Positions 57,885-64,000 of a stretch of 64,000 nt of DNA are shown here, in pieces; position 1 is the first letter of the stretch; each line of letters opens with the position of its first letter. The notes beneath the pieces are model-generated. The model searched no databases, had not been told where the DNA came from, and saw only the letters and a program-made list of their open reading frames with translations. The DNA is from UBA1431 sp002329665. Lineage in GTDB: Bacteria > Bacillota > Clostridia > Christensenellales > UBA1431. The position numbers and the translations under genes are program-made. The stretch lies in assembly GCA_040772545.1 (NCBI GenBank), contig JAXGXY010000001.1:1054001-1118000 (forward strand), read 5' to 3'.

Positions 57885-58178
57885 TCAATGCAGCTTCGTC
57901 TCGACGATGCGGATGATCTGCGCGATGAAGTCGCCGATGACGGGGATGTTGTTCGCGGCTATTTCCCTCAGCAAAAGCATGAGGATCGCTCCCAGTATCG
58001 TGAACCCGACGGCTATCCCCAGGCCGCGCGCGATACCGCCCAACAGGTTCGTCCAGATCATGCGCTTCGGGTTGCTCAGCGTGGGCACGATCTCTTCAAG
58101 CCGCATGCGTATCAGCGCGCGCTCGAGGCGTTTTAACCGGCGGTCAATCCTGAGGAGTTGTTTCAGGCTCGTTCGCAA
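57885..58178 (-). CDS. DUF5665 membrane protein
   Basis: 97 residues from the TTG at 58178 after GGAGG. A basic amphipathic N-terminus (LLRIDRRLKRLERALIRMRLEE) precedes MIWTNLLGGIARGLGIAVGFTILGAILMLLLREI, one long or two short membrane segments. It matches the DUF5665 pattern common near lspA/divIVA in Clostridia. Role unknown. Confidence 0.75.
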   Translation of the reverse strand: MRTSLKQLLRIDRRLKRLERALIRMRLEEIVPTLSNPKRMIWTNLLGGIARGLGIAVGFTILGAILMLLLREIAANNIPVIGDFIAQIIRIVETKLH

Positions 58179-58375
58179 GACCGTTCCTCCGTATTCCGTC
58201 AAAGGAGTATTTGGTCTTACTCTTTGCCCAAAACCGCTTTTCCATTCCCTACGCCGGCAACGCCCAAACGCGGATTTCCGCTTCCATGATATAGGAAAAC
58301 GCGCGGCATCTCAACCCCCGGGAAGGACGCGCAGGGAGCCGCCCGGGGTTTATAAGTCCGCCGGGAAGACCGAAT

Positions 58376-58391
58376 GGCGCCGTAAGCGCCA
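58376..58391 (+). repeat. Hairpin core GGCGCCGTAAGCGCC
   Basis: Short hairpin in the divIVA-DUF5665 spacer with the same 15-base core as the hairpin at 12538. T-rich on the plus side only. Confidence 0.5.
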
Positions 58392-58470
58392 TTATTTCGT
58401 ACACTGAACCAGGCGGCTCTCTTCCCGCCGCCGCTGGTTCTGCCGGTTATATGAAAACGTTGATAGGGCT

Positions 58471-59340
58471 TCAGCCCTGGAAGTCGAGTTTTGGCAACTC
58501 GTCCGGGGCGTTTGCGCCGGGTATGTCGTTGGGCGAATAGGGGGCAAAGCCCACACCGGGCTCCTTTTTTGATTCCGCGGGGGCTTTGGGCCGGGTTTCC
58601 GCCTGGGGCCCGGGCTCCGGTTCCCGCGCCTTTTCCTCGGGCGCCTCTGCTTCCTGCGCCTCCGCCTCGGGCGCCTCCGCCTCCCGCTCCTCAGCCTCCT
58701 GGGGCTCTTCGGCCGTGGCCTCTACGCTTTGTTCCGATCCGGGGAGGGATTGCAGGCGCGCGCTCAAAACCGCGATGTTTTCTTTAAGCAGCGTTTCGAT
58801 CTCGCTGCGAATCGCCGCCCGCGCAGACACCAGTTCCCCGATCTCCCTCTCGAGCGCCTCCTTCTCTCGGGCGTGTTGGTCCCGCAGCGCCCTGGTCTGT
58901 GTTTCGATCTCTTCGTTCGCCTGTTTCTTCTGCGATTCGTACTCTTCGCGCGCCTTCGCCTTCAGCTCGTCGATCTCCTGAAACGCCTGTTGCTTCAGAA
59001 ACTCGGACTTCCCGCGCTGTTTTTCGATGTCTTCCTCGATCGTCATTAGAGAAGCCTTCGCTTCTTCCAGAAGCGCTTTTTCCTTGTTCCGCGCTTCCTC
59101 CACGATGTCCCGCGCGGCTTTCTGCGCCGCCAGGAGCGCTCCGCGCATCTCCCTGTCCATGCCCTCGTATTCGGCCAACCTCGTCCTGAGCGCGTCCGCC
59201 TGCTCCCTGCTTAGTTTGATCTGTTCCTCGAGCTTCTCAAAGGCGGCCCCGACCTGAGCCATGAACAGGTCGACCTCGGTATCCGAATAGCCCTTGAAGG
59301 CGCGCGGGAATTTCTTTTCACGGATTTCTTGAAGCGTCAT
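58471..59340 (-). CDS. divIVA: DivIVA-family division/polarity protein
   Basis: 289 residues from the ATG at 59340 after GAGGAGAG. N-terminal DivIVA lipid-binding motif FPRAFKGYSDTEVDLFMAQV, then a long coiled coil (about 30-205), an acidic Glu/Ala/Pro repeat region (about 210-250, EAEAPEAEAQEAEAPEE) and a unique C-terminal tail. Localises to curved membrane at septa and poles. Follows sepF, the usual division cluster order. Confidence 0.92.
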   Translation of the reverse strand: MTLQEIREKKFPRAFKGYSDTEVDLFMAQVGAAFEKLEEQIKLSREQADALRTRLAEYEGMDREMRGALLAAQKAARDIVEEARNKEKALLEEAKASLMTIEEDIEKQRGKSEFLKQQAFQEIDELKAKAREEYESQKKQANEEIETQTRALRDQHAREKEALEREIGELVSARAAIRSEIETLLKENIAVLSARLQSLPGSEQSVEATAEEPQEAEEREAEAPEAEAQEAEAPEEKAREPEPGPQAETRPKAPAESKKEPGVGFAPYSPNDIPGANAPDELPKLDFQG

Positions 59341-59406
59341 GAAATCTCTCCTCAAATCTAATACGCGGGGCGCCGCGAGCCCAGGCGCTGCGGCTTTGCC
59401 GTCGTT

Positions 59407-59880
59407 TCAGCGGTCCTGCCCCGTTTCCAGATCGATGAAGCTGTTGCTGCTGGCTTCGGACGCGATGTTTCCCACGACATCCACGTTGTTGGGAGCAAGC
59501 ACGAAGATGCAGCGGGAGACTTTCTGGATCGTTCCGTTGACGGCATAGACCGCGCCGCTCATGAAATCCAGTACGCGCTGGGCGACGTCCAGATCGAGGG
59601 CCTCGAGGTTGACGACAACCGGCTTCCTGTTCTTGAGGTTGTCGATGACGCTCTGGGTGTCTTCATAGCTCATCGGCTGGAAAACGATCATCTTCATGTT
59701 ATTGGAAGACGGCATGTTCACGATTTTTCCCTTCCTCGAGCGCACCGGCGCCGGGGGTTCCTGCATCTCCTGCACGGGCTCCTCTACGACATCCTCGATC
59801 TGCTGGTCCTGTGCTTCTTCATCTAGCGGGGTTTCCTCAAGACCTATGTAGTCGAGGATCTTGTTGAATATTTTCGCCAT
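59407..59880 (-). CDS. sepF: Cell division protein SepF
   Basis: 157 residues. N-terminal amphipathic membrane-binding helix (MAKIFNKILDYIGL), an acidic linker, then the SepF core (MIVFQPMSYEDTQSVIDNLKNRKPVVVNLEALD, QRVLDFMSGAVYAVNG). Polymerises and tethers FtsZ rings. ATG after AAGGAGG. Confidence 0.96.
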   Translation of the reverse strand: MAKIFNKILDYIGLEETPLDEEAQDQQIEDVVEEPVQEMQEPPAPVRSRKGKIVNMPSSNNMKMIVFQPMSYEDTQSVIDNLKNRKPVVVNLEALDLDVAQRVLDFMSGAVYAVNGTIQKVSRCIFVLAPNNVDVVGNIASEASSNSFIDLETGQDR

Positions 59881-59916
59881 GCTTGTACCTCCTTGTTTAT
59901 TATATTGATTGATATA

Positions 59917-60624
59917 TTACCGGGATTGTTTTCTTTCCCCAAATATGGCGCTTCCCAGGCGGACCATCGTCGCGCCCTCCGCCACGGCCGCATCGTAATC
60001 CGCGGACATCCCCATCGAAAGGCAGCGCATCCGCACGCGCTGAGCGCGCAGCCCGCCCGCCTCCTCGAAAAGCCGCCGCATCGCCGCGAAGTAGGGCCGC
60101 GACCTTTCTCCCCCGACGTCGGGCGCGATCGCCATCAGCCCTTCGATCCTCAGGCTATCGTAATCCCTGTCGACCGTTTCGATGAACGAAAGCGCTTCTT
60201 CGGGAGCCACGCCGCCCTTTTGCGGCTCTTTCCCGATATTGACCTGCACCAGCACGTCCACGGTCCGCCCGAGCTTCTTCGCCTGGCGGTCCAGTTCCTT
60301 AGCGAGGGAAGGCCGGTCGAGCGATTGAATCAACGAAACGGTATTAATTACATACTTTACCTTATTTTTCTGAAGTTGTCCAATCATGTGCCATTTTACC
60401 GGGAAACGGACGGCCTCCATCTTCCTGACGAGTTCCTGAACCCTGTTTTCTCCGAAGAGCCGGATGCCCAGTTCCCAGGCCTGTTGGATCCGCGGCGGCT
60501 CCACCTGCTTGGTCACCGCCAAAATCTCGACTTCGCCAGGATCCCGGCCCGCCCCGGCGCACGCTTTGGCGATCCTTTCACGCACCGTATCTATGTTCCT
60601 TCGGATATCGTCTGCCAATGTCAT
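59917..60624 (-). CDS. YggS-family PLP homeostasis protein
   Basis: 235 residues. Pyridoxal-5'-phosphate-binding, alanine-racemase-like barrel. The PLP lysine is in ILAVTKQVEP; HMIGQLQKNKVKY and GLSMGMS-type ending (CLSMGMSADYDAAV) are family motifs. Typically precedes sepF in Bacillota. Confidence 0.95.
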   Translation of the reverse strand: MTLADDIRRNIDTVRERIAKACAGAGRDPGEVEILAVTKQVEPPRIQQAWELGIRLFGENRVQELVRKMEAVRFPVKWHMIGQLQKNKVKYVINTVSLIQSLDRPSLAKELDRQAKKLGRTVDVLVQVNIGKEPQKGGVAPEEALSFIETVDRDYDSLRIEGLMAIAPDVGGERSRPYFAAMRRLFEEAGGLRAQRVRMRCLSMGMSADYDAAVAEGATMVRLGSAIFGERKQSR

Positions 60625-60632
60625 CCCCCTAT

Positions 60633-61814
60633 TTACCGGTGCAGGCGCACTTGGAGGCCGGGCGCAAGCGTCCCTATGTTGTCGGCCGGTTCTACAATCG
60701 CGTAGCCGCCGGCCCTGTAAACCACGGTCACGGGGACGAAAGCGTCGTTCCCGTCCAAGACGGCCGTCACGCCCTCCCTGCCGTCACGGGACGAAATCGC
60801 GTTCTCCGGTACCTTCATTCCCTCGTAGGTTTTTCCCAGCTTGGCGTTCGCCTTGCGCACGCTCAACAGCGGCCCGATGTCGTCGTCGATCTCGAGCACG
60901 TACAGCACCCCCGAGTCCAGCTCCCGCTGAGATAGCAGGCGCCCCGTGTAGGGCTGGTCGAAAAACCCTTCGAAAGCGATATCGTACACCATGCCCGTTT
61001 TCAGGTTGTCGTCCTTGTCGCCCGCGATCAGGCAGTACCATTTGTTGCTGTTGACCAGGCGGTACAGAGGCTTGGTCCCCTCCGAAACGTCGATCTTCTG
61101 CACGGCCGTGTTGTCGATGATGTTGTCGATGTCGCTTCGCTTGAGCTTGTCGATCTGGGCAGGAGTCATGAGCTGCTCGAACCCGTCGAAATAGAAGCTG
61201 ATCGTGCCGGCCTCCTCGGTGACGACGTCGCTGATCCAGGCATCGAGGCGGCCCTTGAGTTCCGCTTCCCTGTCGTAGAGCCTTTGCAGCATATCGTCGG
61301 GCGTGGACACGTTTTTGAGCATATTTTTCTGCTGCCGCATCAGCGCCTTGAGATCGCTTTCGATCTCGATGAGGTCGAGGTTGCCCGCGTCCCCGCCGCA
61401 GAGCGTCGTCGCCAGCTCATCGATCTGGTCCTTGACGTTTTGCAGGTCCTTTTGGAACACCTGCTTGAGTATGTCGTTCTCCTGGTACGCCTTGATCTCG
61501 CTCTGTACGGAGATGAGGTCCTGAAGCACCTTGTCATTGTATCCCCAGGCGTATACTTCGGCGACCTTGGTGCCCGCGCTCACCTTTTCGCCCTCGGCCG
61601 CTACGAAGGAAATCTTCCCGTAGTTCTCCTTCGTGACGGTCTTTTCGTCGCGGACGATAACGGTCCGCACCTGTTTTTCGTAGACCATCGTGCCCTGTTC
61701 GACCGTAGCATTCCCGGCGGGCACCAAAAAATACCACACCGCACCCGCGGCCAGCATTACGGTGAGCGCGAGCAGGACATAAAACCGGAACCTCACGACT
61801 CTTTTTTTCGCCAT
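60633..61814 (-). CDS. HlyD-like membrane fusion protein
   Basis: 393 residues from the ATG at 61814. One N-terminal membrane helix (about 12-32) after a basic start, a barrel-sandwich piece (about 60-100, GKISFVAAEGEKVSAGTKVAEVYAWG), a coiled-coil stretch (about 105-200) and a second beta domain. No partner ABC or MacB gene is adjacent. Proteins of this type precede yggS-sepF in many Clostridia, so a role in division or envelope assembly is possible. Confidence 0.8.
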   Translation of the reverse strand: MAKKRVVRFRFYVLLALTVMLAAGAVWYFLVPAGNATVEQGTMVYEKQVRTVIVRDEKTVTKENYGKISFVAAEGEKVSAGTKVAEVYAWGYNDKVLQDLISVQSEIKAYQENDILKQVFQKDLQNVKDQIDELATTLCGGDAGNLDLIEIESDLKALMRQQKNMLKNVSTPDDMLQRLYDREAELKGRLDAWISDVVTEEAGTISFYFDGFEQLMTPAQIDKLKRSDIDNIIDNTAVQKIDVSEGTKPLYRLVNSNKWYCLIAGDKDDNLKTGMVYDIAFEGFFDQPYTGRLLSQRELDSGVLYVLEIDDDIGPLLSVRKANAKLGKTYEGMKVPENAISSRDGREGVTAVLDGNDAFVPVTVVYRAGGYAIVEPADNIGTLAPGLQVRLHR

Positions 61815-61964
61815 GTGATGAAAACCAACCTTCGTGTTTTGCGTATGGGTATATAGAGTTCCTGTTTGGGCGCATGAAATCCTGTTGCGGCGCACGAAAT
61901 CCCGCTGTCCAACAAAAAAAGCGCACATACATCACGGTCTGCGCGCTTCTCTCCCGCTTCGACC

Positions 61965-62366
61965 TTATGCGGTGGCGACGACCGCTGTCAGCCGCCCGTC
62001 CTTGACGTCGAACACGAGTTCGTCCGCCATCGCCCGCACAAGTGTCAGCCGGGAACCGTTTTCCTCAAAAGCGCTTCCGCAAACCGGCGTCCGGTCCCAA
62101 AACCGGATGAACTGCCCCGCGTAGACTGCCGCGTCACAGATCTCAATCCGCACGTTGTCCAGGTGACACCATACCAGAATGCGGATGCGTTCCCTGCCAA
62201 ACCGGGGATCCAGCGCAATCCGCAGCAGTTCGCTCAGGACCAGCCTGACCCTGAACGCTTCTTCCTCTCCGGCCCCGTCCATGTGCCCGACCACCCGTCG
62301 CACACAGTACTTCAGCGCGTCCGTCCCCTCTATCTCAAAGCGCATCGCACAACCGTTTCCGTTCAT
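61965..62366 (-). CDS. Degenerate HATPase (RsbW/SpoIIAB-like) protein
   Basis: 133 residues. The overall pattern is that of anti-sigma kinases: RLVLSELLRIALD at the N-box, RIRILVWCHLDNVRIEICD at the beta sheet and SRLTLVRAMADELVFD at the G2 position. The N-box Asn is missing (LLRIALD in place of xxNAxxH), and the glycines of the G1 and G2 boxes are mostly gone, so ATP binding is doubtful. It follows the SigB-type gene by 97 bases. ATG after GAGGTG. Confidence 0.65.
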   Translation of the reverse strand: MNGNGCAMRFEIEGTDALKYCVRRVVGHMDGAGEEEAFRVRLVLSELLRIALDPRFGRERIRILVWCHLDNVRIEICDAAVYAGQFIRFWDRTPVCGSAFEENGSRLTLVRAMADELVFDVKDGRLTAVVATA

Positions 62367-62463
62367 ATTGCACCTCGCCGGCGGATTTTTTATCGGGCTG
62401 GGCGCTTTGCCCGGACCTCATTAATTATAGTACCCGCCAGCCGACTGAGAGAAACCGGCTTTT

Positions 62464-63246
62464 TCAGCCTATCCCCTGCGCGCTATCAACGGAAGAGAAC
62501 GCGTTCTTGAACCGCACGAGTATCTTGCGTTCGGTACGGGATATGTACATCTGGGAAACCCCGAGTTCCTTGGCCACCTGTCTCTGGCTCTTCTCTCGGA
62601 AATAACGTTCGTTGATGATGAAGCGCTCCGTCTCGCTCAATGACCGCATCATTTTTTTTAGCAACATACGCATCTCAACGCGCTCGAAGCCGAGTTCTTC
62701 ACCGCCGAGGATCTCGAGCAGGTCCGCGGATTCGTCGACGCCCGTTTTGGAGTCGAGCGAGGAAACGGAATACGCGCGCTGCGTTTCCATCAACTCGAGG
62801 ACGGTTTCTACAGGGACGCCCAGAAACTCCGCGATGTCCCTGGGGCGCGGAATGCGGCCCAGCGTCTGCGTGAGTTCCAGTTTCGCGTCCTCCATCGCCT
62901 TGATGAGTTCAACGTCCCTGCGGGAAACGCGGATGAGCCGCGTCCTGTCCCTGAAATAGTTTTTCACCTCGCCCACGATAGCCGGCATGCCGAAGACGGG
63001 GAACTTGACGCCCCGGTGCACGTCGAAGCGGTCGAACGCTTTGAGCATGGCCAGGGAAGCGACCTGGAACAGGTCGGCGTACTCCACGCCCCTGCCGGAA
63101 AATTTCCGCGCGACGATCTGGGCGATGTGCACGAACCGCGCAAAGAGTTCGTCCCGCGCGCGCATATCGCCTTGCTTCAGATAACGTTCGAAAAGCGCCG
63201 TCTCTTCCGGGTCGATATTATGCGTTTTCGGACGTTCCTCAGCCAT
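62464..63246 (-). CDS. SigB/SigF-family RNA polymerase sigma factor
   Basis: 260 residues from the ATG at 63246, which follows GGAGG at five bases. Region 2 (VEYADLFQVASLAMLKAFDRFD...FPVFGMPAIVGEVKNYFRD), region 3 (LGRIPRPRDIAEFLGV) and region 4 with helix-turn-helix (QRQVAKELGVSQMYISRTERKIL) are complete. It groups by eye with SigB-type stress sigma factors rather than sporulation SigF. Preceded by STAS and HATPase genes, the usual partner-switching order. Confidence 0.9.
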   Translation of the reverse strand: MAEERPKTHNIDPEETALFERYLKQGDMRARDELFARFVHIAQIVARKFSGRGVEYADLFQVASLAMLKAFDRFDVHRGVKFPVFGMPAIVGEVKNYFRDRTRLIRVSRRDVELIKAMEDAKLELTQTLGRIPRPRDIAEFLGVPVETVLELMETQRAYSVSSLDSKTGVDESADLLEILGGEELGFERVEMRMLLKKMMRSLSETERFIINERYFREKSQRQVAKELGVSQMYISRTERKILVRFKNAFSSVDSAQGIG

Positions 63247-63260
63247 ATCAACCTCCGCCT

Positions 63261-63647
63261 TCATTGGGATGCCCTTTTTCGCATGGTTATGCTGTTGATG
63301 AACCCACCCTCGCTCCTGACTGCGGCATCGTCCATGAGCGCCTGTAGCAGATAACGGCTCAGCTCGTTTTCGTTCTGCTGGCTTTCGGCCTTGTTGTCGG
63401 CGTTTCCCTTCCCCCGAACGGCGGCGTGAAATACATCCGTGGTCAGCCTGAAATCGAGCGTGATGTCGTCGAGGTTCCACGGCTGGTTCATCAGCATGAT
63501 GCACGCCTCGGCGACCGCCGCTTTCACATCCTCGATCTCTTCGACGTTGAATCCCATCCGGTTGGCGAGGCCGGCGGCCGTCAATCGCACGACGAGAAGA
63601 TACTCGGGCTGGGCCGGGATACACAACCTTACGCCGTCTCTGCTCAT
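63261..63647 (-). CDS. RsbW-like anti-sigma factor with altered ATP site
   Basis: 128 residues. IPAQPEYLLVVRLTAAGLANRMGFNVEEIEDVKAAVAEAC is a clear RsbW start. The N-box EACTNAVxH reads EACIMLMNQ, so the Asn that coordinates Mg-ATP is replaced, and the GxGLxL box reads ELSRYLLQALMDD without glycines. The protein may still bind the sigma factor but is unlikely to phosphorylate the STAS partner. Its start overlaps the STAS gene by four bases. Confidence 0.8.
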   Translation of the reverse strand: MSRDGVRLCIPAQPEYLLVVRLTAAGLANRMGFNVEEIEDVKAAVAEACIMLMNQPWNLDDITLDFRLTTDVFHAAVRGKGNADNKAESQQNENELSRYLLQALMDDAAVRSEGGFINSITMRKRASQ

Positions 63648-63961
63648 TTCGCCTCTCCCTCCATGGAGAAGATCTTTTCCAGCCCGGTTATCGTAAACAG
63701 CTTGCGGATATACGGCTTGGTGTTTATTATCCTGATCCCCTTGTCGTAATCCTTTGCCTTTTTGAGCAGCGCGACGAGCGCGCCCAGGCCCGTGCTGTCG
63801 ATATAATTCAAGTCACTGCAGTCTATGACGATGTCCGACTTGTGCTCTTCGATCATGAGCGCCAGCTTCTCTTTAAGCTCGGGTGCTGCATAAATATCGA
63901 TGTCCCCTTTGAGGCGCGCCGTTAATTCATCCGTCATAGGATCATATTTTGCCTCTACCAT
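63644..63961 (-). CDS. Anti-sigma factor antagonist (RsbV/SpoIIAA-like STAS)
   Basis: 105 residues. IVIDCSDLNYIDSTGLGALVALLKKA has the phosphorylatable serine of the DSTGLG motif. In partner switching the unphosphorylated STAS protein releases the sigma factor from RsbW. First gene of the module visible here; its promoter would lie beyond or at the right window edge. Confidence 0.92.
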   Translation of the reverse strand: MVEAKYDPMTDELTARLKGDIDIYAAPELKEKLALMIEEHKSDIVIDCSDLNYIDSTGLGALVALLKKAKDYDKGIRIINTKPYIRKLFTITGLEKIFSMEGEAK

Positions 63962-64000
63962 GCATAACGCCCTTTCAAATCATATTGTTTTAGCCGGGCT

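Noticed and set aside
63247..63624. N-terminal extension of the sigma factor gene
   Set aside because: Out-of-frame reading of the RsbW-like gene; the ATG at 63246 has a perfect GGAGG site.

Overview
The window looks like chromosomal DNA of a GC-rich, spore-forming, anaerobic Gram-positive bacterium (Bacillota, most likely class Clostridia). The reasons are spore germination genes (a gerA-type operon and gerM), a spore photoproduct lyase, SepF and DivIVA division genes, a PyrR-attenuated pyr operon, RqcH, rubrerythrin with a Fur/PerR-type repressor, and a compact SufBC-like Fe-S system of the kind found in anaerobes. Most genes lie on the minus strand in tight, overlapping operons. No rRNA, complete IS element or prophage was seen.

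Layout. 1-1340: miaB, cut by the window edge. 1609-2410: promoter, eight tRNA genes (Pro, Glu, Met/Ile2, Asp, Phe, Thr, Tyr, Leu) and a terminator. 2411-5560: an AT-rich accessory patch holding a two-spacer type I-E-like CRISPR remnant without cas genes, a broken GNAT gene, a zinc-ribbon membrane protein, a decayed second tRNA-Leu and a GIY-YIG-like gene. 5714-9734: gerAA-gerAC-small membrane gene-gerAB. 10097-14606: a calcium-loop protein, splB, a flavodoxin-like protein and a PadR/HAAS pair. 14794-18062: an ABC-2 exporter. 18393-23155: an AhpD-like protein, a frameshifted lipoprotein, the SufBC-like pair, an FmdB-like ribbon and a DUF5050-type lipoprotein.

23291-27262: a TIM-barrel/Tm-1-like pair of unknown function, a uracil-DNA-glycosylase-like protein and an M15 peptidase. 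27402-30605: pantothenate operon (Rossmann/DUF2520 gene, panB, panC, panD) behind a leader with a terminator hairpin. 31136-32503: citrate synthase. 32822-38243: small Cys-rich proteins, another ABC exporter, an ACT-like protein, a thioredoxin fold without its cysteines coupled to an arsC stub, and Hsp20. 38403-41255: diguanylate cyclase, rubrerythrin-PerR, HMA protein. 41402-43991: lipoprotein, then an ECF S-component with a P-loop kinase behind a strong hairpin. 44056-45251: transposase scrap and a second tRNA array (eight genes, minus strand).

45390-48242: metallophosphoesterase, rdgB, rph, gerM. 48400-50160: rqcH. 50150-56341: pyr operon, transcribed pyrR-B-C-F-K-D-E, with a PyrR attenuator; carA/carB are not here. 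56466-59880: a RluD-family gene, lspA, DUF5665, divIVA, sepF. 59917-63961: yggS, an HlyD-like protein, and a SigB-type partner-switching module whose two HATPase-like proteins appear to have lost the ATP-binding residues.

Strongest leads: the dead-looking anti-sigma kinases, the pan leader with its DUF2520 gene, the ECF-S/kinase operon with its leader hairpin, the orphan CRISPR remnant next to duplicated tRNA-Leu, and the cysteine-free thioredoxin/arsC-stub pair.
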